Source: Cyrtodaria siliqua (lineage: Eukaryota; Mollusca; Bivalvia; Adapedonta; Hiatellidae). Taken from it: a stretch of 64,000 nucleotides of DNA. Positions within the stretch are counted from its first letter, which is position 1. The number at the start of each line of letters is the position of its first letter. Of the stretch, positions 1 to 12,500 are shown piece by piece. A model generated the notes under the pieces. The model was not told the origin of the DNA. It saw only the letters and a list, made by a program, of their open reading frames with translations, and made no database searches. Made by a program: the position numbers and the translations under genes. The DNA lies in contig JAWPHD010000282.1 in the NCBI GenBank assembly GCA_037043455.1, positions 62,001 to 126,000 on the forward strand, given 5' to 3'.

Positions 1-400
1 AAGGATTTAATGCTATATGCATTCAACAAAGGCAATTTCACCCACCACACTACAAATTACATTTCATATCTGAACAGTTTAATAGTTATACTAGTTTTAC
101 AAATAACTTTTGGGGGAAGGATTTAATCTAATTATGGCAGATGTTTTACCCCACCCATTTGTCATTATAATTTTTTTATCATATATAAGTTATATCCCTT
201 TATATATATAAAATACTGTGTTTTTTTTAAATAGACTAGAACATTTTTGAATGCACACGCAAACTAGATCCCCTCCTAAATATGCCCATTCCAGATTTAA
301 ACCAATTAAAGGCGCATCAGTGAGAATCACACAAACTACAAACGGTCATCCGGCGACACACCCAGCGTTTATAATATTAGACAAAACTCTTAGTACTCAC
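1..400 (-). other. Intron 15 (partial)
   Basis: Non-coding; AT-rich with T and A runs. I see no exon, RNA gene or recognisable repeat here. Confidence 0.7.
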
Positions 401-577
401 CTCACTGATCTATACAGAGCCCCGGAAAGAGGGAATGCTGGGATATCCTTGGGTTTCTCGAACGCCCAGTAGTACGAGGCGAAGGACCCCGCCAATGTCA
501 TCTGTCCCAGGGCCACGATGAAGTTCATACACCAGAAAAACATGAATAACAGGAACACTTCCAGTGGAATCATGTAT
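401..577 (-). CDS. CTL exon 15 (TM6 and family signature)
   Basis: Residues 463-522. TM6 runs into [14 protein letters not shown] and [10 protein letters not shown], the most diagnostic CTL block. Acceptor TTTTAG|AT, donor GAG|GTGAGT. The reading frame continues into exons beyond the left edge of the window. Confidence 0.95.
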
Positions 578-3500
578 CTAAAATGATGGAGTAAACAATT
601 TATTATTTAATATACACACGCCAAAAGGTCACTGGGAAGAAAGCATGGAAAAGGTTATGAAAAGTTAAATAGCTTCGAAAAAGTTTCATAACAATTTTGT
701 GTTACTGTAAACTTCATATATAATCACATGTTTAAAGTCCCCATCCTGCCATCAACATGCAAACTTTTTGTAAGATATACAACAAAATAACCAAATGACA
801 TTCCAAATGAATGAATGAATTGTGTTTTACAAATAAGTGTATTTGTTAATACAAATAGGTCATATTGTGCATGAAAACTGATGAAAATGAACAATGAAAA
901 ATGCATGACAAAAAAGTTGTCTCAATACCGTCATAAAACACTTGAGAAACAGCTTTCTCCTAAACACTTTAATATGATGTACATTGTATGTGAAATAAAA
1001 TATCTCCACTTTCCATCAATACTAGTGTCTCATTCACTGAGTAAATGAAACGTTTCAGAATTTGAGGCAAAAACAATGGTCTTGAATTTGCCAAAAAGAA
1101 GTATCAAACTGGTGATTACTTAGGGTTTACGCGCCCACCCAATTACTAATATATATATATATATATGTATATATAATTGTTCCAATTTACCCACCCGTTA
1201 TTCAACACAGTCATTATTAATTCTCTAAAGAATTGAATTGAATTGGGTTTTAAGGCGCACTAACACATGAAAAGGTTATATGGTGCCTAACAGGCTTGAA
1301 CAAGCCAGGCTCATCTTCTATGTACATCGAGATAAAATATGGAAAATGGGCCTAGAACCTTCTCACCCTGAACTGCAGAGTTGCTGCAAATTCTATCGTA
1401 GAAACTCCATAAAATTTTACGCTGGAGCCACGTTTATTGTTTTTCTGCCACTGCTCTTTTGAAGCGAGCGAGATAACACCTGAAACAATGCAGGGATCAT
1501 GATGAAGACCTTTAATGAACATGAACAAAAATTGATAAAATGAACCTCTGCCTACCCCTCCAAAGGGGTCTGCAGTGGCCTTATTCTAAAGAATGACCTT
1601 GACCTTCACTTATCGTTCTCTCCTGTAAACCGTAAGTAATCACCGGTTTGATAAAATTATAATCAATCTTCATCAATTCTCAATTAATTATACATTTCTA
1701 TATGGTGCAATATGAACAACATACATGTTGGTGTATTTAAACATAGTATCAATCTAATCTTATTTTTTGTTCTGACAACATATGAAGTTTCATATTAACC
1801 CTTAACCCGCTTAGCACGACTATAACAGCCTTTGCAGCCATTTTCAACCCTAATCAGCCTGCTGTTCAAGTTTACGATGTCTGGCTGCTGATCAGTCAAT
1901 TTCCCCAAAAACACCCCTTTGTCACATAAATGGAATGGTCTTAATTCAAAGAAAGAACAGTCCATTATATAAAAGTAGCAGGTTAAGGGTTATATAAATA
2001 ATTTTGTCATTTACAACAACATTACAACAAAATAATTATGCTCTACCTCCCAGATGCCAGTCTGAAACCAAGTCAAAATATTATTTGTCATTTTGTACTA
2101 GAATTAAAATTGTATGAAAATGTCAGTTTTCAAACCCTAAGTTGAAATGTAATATGAGTAAACTGGCAACAATTATTTTAAGTATTTTTACAACTAGAGT
2201 ATGCAGAAATAATCCTTAACAACTGTAGTCAATTTTGATAATGTATTTTTTTCCAGTGGCTCAGTGGTTAGCGCGGATGACCCGGGTTCAAGCCCCACTG
2301 GTACCCATGAGTTTCGTCGCTGTGTTCTTGGGCGAGACATTTTGGCTTCTTAAGTACAAATATTACCACTCTATTTGTCGAGAATATTTGTTGGTTTGTA
2401 GTCAATATCTAGTTTATTTTCATCGAGAAATGAGGAAATCTATTTTTATGAGTGCATAGCATGAGTGAAAATATTAATTTACTCAGTTTGAGCTGAAATT
2501 AAATTTGACTTTAAATACAAACCAACAATCTTCTATCTATGATAAGCACATTATTTATAGTTTATTGAAGTCAATATATGAACAGTGGTAATGAAAAGTT
2601 TTATTTCAATTCTAGTATACACTATTTTAGCGGTATGTGTACACTAAACAAATATACTTACTCATCCCCGCCATACTTGACAAACTCACACGCCTGTCCT
2701 ACTACGTCGGCACTCTGAAGTAAACAACAAATAGGAATGTTTAAAACACAAATTGTGAATACAGTGTATAGTAAACTGTTGAAGGCCATGAAAAAGAAAA
2801 ATGTTTGTTTTCAGTGTTTCTCATGTGTTTTAACATTAAAATTACTAAACATTATGATTATAAACTCGTTCATATTTGTACATAAGGTAAACAATAGTAA
2901 ACATAAACATACACAATAAAAACAATAAAGCAATGCATGCATTGACCGGAGAGCTAATTAAGTTTTGACCGATCTGTTTTTAATAAATTTCATAATAGTG
3001 AATGCGGCTATCCTACCACATGGAGCAAGTAGCTACCTAAATGTTCCCATACACTAAACATCACAAGGAGCACGTGGCTCCTTAAATATTCTCTTACACT
3101 GACATCACTCGGAGCACGCGGCTACCTTAATGCTCACTAACACTGACATCACACAGAGCACGTGACTACCTAAATGTTCAATAACAATGACATGACATGG
3201 AGCACGTGGTTACCTAAATGTTCACTTACATTGACATCGCACGGAGCACGCTTCAGGTAGTAAGACACTCCCCCATCATCAGTTGTATTCGTAGCATTGT
3301 TGTAAAACTGGGATGCTCCCATGGAGGCAACATAGGTGGCGCTGGCAACGTAGTACGCGAAGAAACCAATTTGTAACACAAACGGGAATATTGGCCAGAT
3401 CAGCGTAAATATCATGTTACCAATGGCCCTGAAAAATAATGTGTACATATTTACAATTGTGTGTTTAATACAATCTATCTCTGATATATTACACCTGGTG

Positions 3501-6500
3501 TCTTCATATCCTCAACACATCATTTCTAAGGTAATATATCCTCAACAACCCGTTTCTAAGGTTACATATCCTCAACAACCCATTTCTAAAGTTACACGTC
3601 CTCAAAAAAAAAAGAAAGACTTTCAAAGGTTTTATATATCATCAACATATTCTTTCCAAGGCTAAATAATAAATTAACTGCTGGAATTGATTACAGGAAA
3701 ATCATTCAGGAGATGGTAGGCATGTGGTTAACAAAATAAACATGTCTACCATTGAGTGAAGGATGTCCATATAACTGAACCCAGTGGTTAAATAATAAAT
3801 TTATTTATTATTTTAAATCACTTTGTGTATGATTTTTACCAAAATGACTTTTTTTATTGAAAGTTATTGGCGTATGACGTTAGCAAATTTTACTGATGTC
3901 ATATATGCAGATACGCACCTGTGTATGAACATTTCGAAAAGAAAAAAGACATAATGCATTTCAAAGCAATTTTAATGATTTGCTAGTATTGCGATCAACC
4001 ATGCATATGATGAAAACTGGCCTAGCTACGCGCCTGACAGTTAGTTATGTTCGTTGTCGGAGTATAAGGTAATAAAGATAAATAATAAAAAAGACACAAT
4101 AGCTTCGAGTTGACCCCTCTTGAGCATCTCTTACATGAAAATGTACTGAAAGTGCTCGAGATAATTTTAAAACCGGTTATATTTATCAGGGGTGTAGCGT
4201 GACCATTTTCCAACATACTCACGGATGTGGGAGGGGCAGCACTATATCCCCCTACCTTCACTTTTAAATCATTTTTGTTAGACATATTGTGTTTATTTAT
4301 TTTCAATTTTTCAAAGTTACTCACGTGAGTATTTGAGTATGCCACGCTACGCCGCTGTTTATAATGAGATATACTAATTTCAATTTTCCAATATTGTTCA
4401 AAACCTCTTCCATGATAAAATGTTTCAATATAAATAGAGCACGACTTGTATTATTTTACCTGCTAGCCTCCTTAATAAGTTCAATGGCGAGGCAAATCCT
4501 CTTCACCAGGAAGATAAATAACAGGATCAGAATAGTCAGCGCTGTAGCAGACCCACATCCTGGAAGATTGAATAAATCACATTATACAATTAATACTTAT
4601 GTATATAACACAATAAGAACTGAATGTTGTTCAAGCTCATTAACACATTATAGGTTACAGTTGACCCATAGAGAAGGGAAGGATACATAGTAACCCGGCT
4701 CTACTTTTATCAATGAATAGATTCCTGTGTTTCTTCATAATAACTCTTAAACCGGTACAGATATATAATAGACTGTTGTTTCTTTGAATTAAGAACATTC
4801 CATTTATGTGACAAAGGGGTGTTTTTGAAAAATGACTGATCAACAGCCGGACATTGTAAACCCTGATCAGCCTGTGAGTTACTCGCAGGCTGATCTGGGT
4901 TTACAATGGACGCAAAGGCAATTATAGTCGTGCTTAGCGGGTTAAGGGTTAACATGCTTAGAAGACAGACGCCCGGTTTACGACCCCATCCGACAGACAA
5001 GGACAAGGGAAGCATCCTGCCAAAGAACACACGAAACTGAAATTGAAAAGTCGAGCTAATAGCTGTTCATGCACTGACATAGGTCTGATATCAAGTCTCT
5101 TATTGTTTACATAGAATGTGTTAACCTATAGTCCGCTATGAATGTATAATGGACCGTCCTTTCTTTAAATTTAGACCATTCCATTTATGTGACAAAGGGG
5201 TGTTTTGGGGAAATGACTGATCGGCAGTCAGACATTGTAAACCCTGATGAGCCTGCGAGCAGGCTAAGGGTTAATTAAAGGGGTTGATGCACTATTTTCA
5301 AATATGATTTATTTAAAAGAGCTCTGAAAAACTTGCAGTATTCTATAACTGTTGTAAGCGACTTGCTTCTAAGGTACTTCTTGATTGTCTTCCTGGGTAG
5401 AACCAGTACTAAGCAATGCAGATAAAGTGTCTTGCTCAGGGACACAACGCATATTGTTATGGCGGGGATCAAACCCACGACGTTTGGATCATGGGTCCAA
5501 CGCTCTACCACTAGACCACAGCGGTCCATTTCAATGCAAAGAAAATCACTGCAAATTGATTAAAAAATAAATATACATATGTAAAATGTATAAATTGTAT
5601 GCTTATTTTTCATTTGCAGTGGTTTTCTTTAAAAGACATTGTGTCAATATATCATAATGGTGCATCAACCCCTTTAATTAAAATGTGATCTTACCAAATG
5701 CCAGCCACGTTTTCTTCATTCCTAAATAATAGCTGAACTCCCCGGCAAACAGTGGCGCTACACCATATTCTTCATCTGGAGCGCCTGCATTCTTCAGGGA
5801 ATAGTACTGGCTATATGAGTAGTAGGTCGCTGTTAAAAACAGAAAAGAAGTTGGTAAAACAGTATCATAGCTGTGTGTTTTCTGTTATTATGAAAACTGG
5901 GTTTATAATGGAAGCAAAATAGAAACAGTCTCGTTTTACAAGTATATGGGTTTATATATCACCACGAAACTAATTTGGACTAAAGCAAAAAATATGCTTG
6001 CAATTCAAAGTAAAACATCGATTATATCACTATACAAACTTCAAAGAAATGTCGGTTTCTTTGATCATTATGAACTTTTTAAATTATTTGATACTATGGT
6101 TGTGCCAATCTTAACATATGGATCAGAACTATGGGGATATGAATACTCCCCACTAATTGAAAATGCTCAAAACCAATTTTGTTGTTGATATTTAAAATTG
6201 TACAAAAATACATTTCACGCTTTTGCACGTGGCGAATGCGGCAGATTTCCTCTTTTTATTACTTATTATTGTAAATGTATAAAATATTGGCTACATCTTA
6301 TCCGAATGAACAATACAAGGTATCCTAAACAGTGTTATATTATGCTTAGAAATCTTGATGAGGTTGGAAGAGTAACCTGGGCAACACATGTTAAATCTTT
6401 ACTATTCAAATATGGTTTTGGTTTTGTGTGGATTTCAGAAGATGTAGGTGATGAGCAATTATTTATTTCTATTTTTAAGCAGCGTTTAATAGATTGTGCC

Positions 6501-9500
6501 TTGCAAAATTGGCGTGGCGACTTAAACCAGTCAAGCAAAGCTATTCACTGTCAACATTTTAAAACACATTTGGATGTTGAAAGTATCTAACATTAAACAT
6601 ACCATTGAAATTTAAAATTGCACTGTCTAAACTTAGATGTTCAGCACATTCTCTTTTTGTTGAAACGGGCAGACACAATAATATCGCATATGAACATAGA
6701 ATATGTATGTTATGTAACTCTCACGAAATAGAAGACGAAATGCATGTTATTATGAAATGTTCGTATTATACGAACTCACGCAATCAATACCTTCTCGAAG
6801 TCACAGGTGGTAACTTTAATAGTATTTATGTTTGCTACAATTTAATGAGTACAACAGATCCTTATAAGTTAACGCAACTTTCGAAATATGTGTATACAAT
6901 GTTTAATAAGAGAAAACTTTTTTTCCAAGCTCACAACATTGGTACATGAAAAGAAACTCGATTTGGTATATTTGTCAGTAGTTGTACTTTTTGTACTAGT
7001 CCACTGTACTATATATTTCAATGTTTGTTACTATATTAGTTTGTCTCTTTATCTACTTTTGTCACATTGCTGTATAGTTGTATAATATGCAATATGTTAT
7101 TTGTATTATGGGCCAGAGGCCTTAATTACTCGGAATAAAATATTGTCTATTGTCTATTGTCTAAAAGTGGACAGGATATGCATGCTCCAAACTCCCCGCA
7201 GTGGTTACTTCCCTTTGTTTCTGTTACAGTAACCACTGCAATCTCTTCCCCTGGCAACTAACCCCATTCTCTCACACCCATCCCCTAATCCTATCTGTTT
7301 CCAACTGCTTCTATTATTTAACCACATTATAAAATTGTCTACCATGACAGGTTTCTCATTTTTATTTATTCCTCAAAATTTTATATTATTTCCAATGCTG
7401 AAGTAAGCTGAAGTAAGCAGGGGTTTTTTACAGACTTTATATGTGATTTTTTCCAATACTGTACATTATAACTTATGTCAGATCCAAAATACAAATATCA
7501 CGTCTCTACAGCCAGGGCTTTTTTCCATCATAAACAGGGGCCTTTTTTCGGCCCATATCGGCCCCTTTCCCTAGCAAAACAGACTACTTTTTTCACCCTC
7601 TTTGGCTCAGAAAATTCCCCTAAAATGTGTTGTTGTTTTTTTTGCTTATTATTATTCCCCACTCTAACTTTCTCAACATTATTATGTTTGGGTTACATTT
7701 ATAGAAGATAGTTTATTTAAATGTACCTCTTTTGCATATTTGCACACCCAAATCTCCAAAGACTGCCTAATACACTGTTTTCCCTATATCTCGAAATCGC
7801 ATTATTTTTTCCCCTTTAATTCAAAAATCACGTTTTTTGCCCCCAAGTGAAGGCCTCTATTTCCGAAAAAAATCTCTGACTGCCCCAGAGTCTCTGTTTA
7901 AGCCATAACCTACTACTCACCAAACCCCCAGACACCGAGGAACGCAGCAATGGTGATCCAGATCATAATCCCGGCAATCCATCGCAGCAGGACAATCCAG
8001 ATGAAACAGAAGACCATAGCAGCTCCCAGCATTCTGCAGACAAAAATAAAAATATGCCACAATTTTTTTCTTCTAGTTTGGATTAACAATAATAATGAAG
8101 GCCCATTCAAAGCTTTGTATTATGATCATTTGCGTTATTTGTGCCGTTTTTCTTCTCCTTTTTTTCCCATCTGGTTCAATCATGTTTTTATTTTTCACAA
8201 TTTTATTTTTTATAGCAGTTTTTCTGGTGCCATATGTCCCATAAATGTGACACCTAAGTACAGAACCATTGTCGCATAAATTTGAGAGCTGAATATCTCT
8301 TTACTGGTTTGTTATACAGAGAATACTCAAGTACATGTTGTTACAACAGTAACCAGTAACATATAACTGTTTCTAATTGTCAGAATATCAGAAAATGAAT
8401 TGAATTGAATGTTGTTTAACGGCTCATCAACACAGTATAGGTTATTCAATATACTATCATAAATGTACAAATACTAATGTTCATGAAACTGATAAATAAT
8501 TACCAATGTTCATGGAACTGATAAATAATAACTAATGTTCATGGAACTGATCAATAATTATCAATGTTCATGGAACTGATAAATAATTACCAATGTTCAT
8601 GGAACTGATCAATAATTATCAATGTTCACAGAACTGATAAATAATTACCAATGTTCATGGAAATGATCGATAATTATCAATGTTCATGGAACTGATCAAT
8701 AATTACCAATGTTCATGGAACTGATCAATAATTACCAATGTTCATGGAACTGATCAATAATTAATATGGAAGTAATTATTACTTACACCAAAATAAGCCA
8801 CCAAGAATTTACAAAATCTTTGAACACCAATTCTGCATAATCTTTCAAAGCATAAAACTTTGCAAGGTATCTGTAAGAAAGAAAATACATATTTTACCAA
8901 ATGTTGTGTAACTTTTATGGAAATAAATTAACAAACTAAGTTCTCTCACTTTTTTTATATTATATGGTTAAGAAACTACGCTGTATTTCCAAATATGGTT
9001 GTCTTGCCTAAATGTATATATACTGAAAGGAAAAAGAAACGCGACACGGGAATTTCCGCTATATATTGTATATACTGCACACTTAATTCCATATAATTTT
9101 TATATTTAAGAAAATCCCAAGATTTTTTGTAAAAAAAAGGTTGCAGTTAGAGAAGGGTAACAACTGTGATGTTGTAGACATTTTAATTAAAAGTACACGT
9201 AACAAGAAATTCATAAATGTTGAAGTTCCTCTTTGACAAATTGAGCCAGTTCAGTACTGTATTTATAACGTAAAGAGTTTTCAAAATGTTGCATCCTGAG
9301 TTTGCTGTCAATAATGAAACTTTGCAGGAGTACTGTTTAGAAATGTTGAAAATGAACATTAAATATTACAACCATGTTAAATACCATATCCATCCATCTT
9401 TTTTTACAGAAATATTTTTAAAACTTACCAAAAGATGCAAGTTAATCTGTTTTATTCACAATGGAACACACACAAAATCACTAGTTCAAAATCACTAGAA

Positions 9501-12500
9501 AACTTAAAATCCAATGCATTGATTGATTGACATGCGGACTTTGGTTTTCTTAATAAAGAAAATCGTTAAATAATGTCTGATTTAAAAGTTAAATTATGTA
9601 TTTTTGGTCTCAAATAAATGTCCAACTTTTCAAAAAAAAATTACGCCCCCGGGGGCATTTATTAGGGATTATATGGTACACATAATCCACTGAGAAATAT
9701 GTTTTTTACATTTGATGTTCTTTTTCAACTTTTCTTAACATAACTTGCTAAATATAATCTTTAAAGAATTGAAACTAACATAACCAAAATAATTCCATAA
9801 AGTAGGTCAAGGTCAGTCAAGATCTATGCATTTATGACTACATCATCACTATAGCTAAACTAGAAGGGTGTTCCGCCTGCCGTGTGCTTGGCCTTGAATT
9901 CATCAACCATTCTTGAGAATATTCTTAGACTTAAGCCCAAGTATGCAAATTCCAATCACAAATATTTCGATAAGTTTAAAGTATAAATGTTCATAACAAG
10001 CTGCTATGTATACATATAATTAATACTAATAAATAGCAACTTCATACGATTGTTTATTTTTGAATGTCGTAGGAATATTTTTGAACGAAATTTGAGTACT
10101 TGAGCTCAAGCATAAGAATAGCTTGGAGAATGGTTGGTGAATTCCGGGCCAAGTTAAAGTTGAGCTTGGTTAGGTTGCAAGTTAAAGTTTTATAAAAAGG
10201 ACCATAACCCTGCCAAAATGAAAAACAGAGTTATTGGACATGTTTAAAGACATACCTTGAAGATGTGTGTGAAGTTTTATGGACATAGGTCAAACAATTT
10301 TTGATGATCACGACAGACGAAATACAAAGTGATCCCTAAGTGTCTGTCATGCTATGCAGGCTTTCATGGTGACACATAAGCGGAGCCTTTAAACACGAAT
10401 GCGACCATTTAATGACTGATATACTGTCACAGAAGTCAAAGTTTCAATACTGGTTACCCTTTTCCACTGTCACAGAAGTCAAAATTTCAATACTGGTTAC
10501 CTGTTTCCACAGCATTTCCGTGTTTTTGACAGTTTATCATTAAACCTAAATGCAGTCACATTTGTTTAACATCACATAACTCGAAGTATAACAAAAATAC
10601 ACACTATTTAATAGTCGCACATTGTTTAACATCAACCAATCAGATTGCAGGATTTTTCCAAGTGTTAGAACATGATTTTAATCAAGTAACTTTGGTTCTG
10701 CTACAGCTCCGGCGTACTTATGCTATTATGTTTTTTTGGCAGCCATTGGTATGTCAGCCCATTTAACATCTTTATTTTATTGCGATTTTGAATAAAGTAT
10801 CTATTATTAAACTATCACTTACTGACTAGCTTCATTCATGAGATTTCCTGTTAGGGAAGTGCCCTCCTTAGTTTTCAGTGTGTCAGTACCACTCTGTAAA
10901 TTGGCAGTGTAATCGGCCATGTCCTTGAAAATGGATGGAATACAACGCCCTACCACTGCAACGACAAATAATGGTGTATAAGCATACGTTAATACATTGT
11001 AATATAATATGCTTTGAGAGACTGAGAGAAATAAAATATAAACAAGAGGCCCAATAGGGCCTGTGGACGCTCTACTGGCTAACATGGCTCTTATAACATC
11101 AATAAAGCAAGTGACTGCAATTTACGTTATTTTGAAAGTTTTAGGCAAAGTACAGCACTTTTAACGAAATCAAAGTCCATAACTAAAAATCTGGTAAAGT
11201 TTGGTAAAGATCAGATGAAATATGAAGGCCCTATCGTATTAACGAGGCAAAATATATCATTTTTAATGAAATCAAGGGCCATAACTCAGCTGTTACTGGT
11301 CCGATTTGGCTGGTTTTCGGACTTGCCTGAGCTTTTATTGATATTAACAATCTGGTAGAGTTTGGTAAAGGTCGGATGAAAAATTAAGGCCCTATCTTCT
11401 TAACAAGGCAAAATATAGCATTAACTAAATCAAGGGCCATAACTCCGCTGTTACTGGTCGGATCTGGCTGGTTTTCGAACTTGTCTGAGCTTTCATTGAT
11501 ATTAACAATCTGGTAAAGTTTGGTAAAGATTGGATGAAAAATGAAGGCCCTATCGTCTTAATGAGACAAAAGTTAACGACGGACAACGGACGGACGACGG
11601 ATAACCTGCCATCCCATAAGCTCTGCTGGCCCTTGTTTCGTTCTTGTTTTTTTTTCTAAAAACATTTCACAGGAGGAATTGAACTGAATGTTGTTTAACA
11701 GCCGTGCCCTACTCTTATTTTTGAATAGATTCCTATGTTTTTTTAATGGTCTCGGAGAATAGACTGATACAAGGGACTGCCCGGTTTACGTCCCCATTTG
11801 ACGGACGAGGCTAAGGGAAAGTGTCATGCCCAAGAACACACCGACAAAACTCAGTGGCACCACGGAGGATTGAACGCGGGGCCTCCGGTTACAAATCCAT
11901 GCTACCGACTGCGCCATGCCAGCCTTCTTTACCGGAGGAGGAAAAAAAGAAGAAAAAAAGACTGAATCTTTAGAAGTGTCTATCTTTTTCTTCTAATGAT
12001 GTTAGTCACATTGTAAAACATAAAACTGACCAGAAAAAATGTATATATTACTATCATGATCTTCTAATATTACATCTTTAAACATGATCACAGTCATAGT
12101 TGTCTGGTCTGGGACCAAAATAAGGATATGTGTTTCTTTTCATACTATTTTTTTTTTCATGTTTACAAAAAATATGGTCGGAGGGTCTGAGAACCGAAAA
12201 AACAACAAAAATATTTTGGTCCAATATGTGATATTTGGATAGCCATGCATGTTACATGACGTTGACAGAAACACTTAAACTTAGGTGTGTAAATAACTTT
12301 TAGATAATTTAATGATGAGCGAGCGAGCATCAGCCAAAAAATAACTATATAATATCAATGATACAATTAAAAATTAAAGATAGTACTAAGAACTGATGTC
12401 TAACCCACGGGATCTGACCTCCACCACCCCAGTCCCACTCACCCCAACCCCTGGTGTGGAAAACATTGATAGAAATGGGCAAAGAAGTGTGAGTTGTCAG

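Larger units (their letters stand above)
578..2661 (-). other. Intron 14
   Basis: Holds three repeats listed separately (SINE body at 1228, TTAA MITE at 1794, tRNA-headed SINE at 2254) and a short AT run at 1149-1166. The parts 580-1220, 2000-2240 and 2460-2660 show nothing I recognise. Confidence 0.7.

Noticed and set aside
1794..1995. Telomere-like TTAACCC repeats
   Set aside because: Only two units occur, always at the ends of a ~210-bp inverted-repeat element.
3170..3229. Exon 13 extending into the intron (open frame continues 19 codons)
   Set aside because: The family alignment and phase require the GTAAGT donor at 3229; the extension is repeat sequence and ends in TAG.
5460..5528. Functional tRNA-Met on the minus strand
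   Set aside because: Anticodon stem is perfect, but position 33 is C rather than T, and the 3' part continues into a SINE body inside a transposon.
5946..6949. Three separate small genes on the plus strand
   Set aside because: They are consecutive pieces of one broken LINE ORF2 C-terminus with a stop and frame changes.
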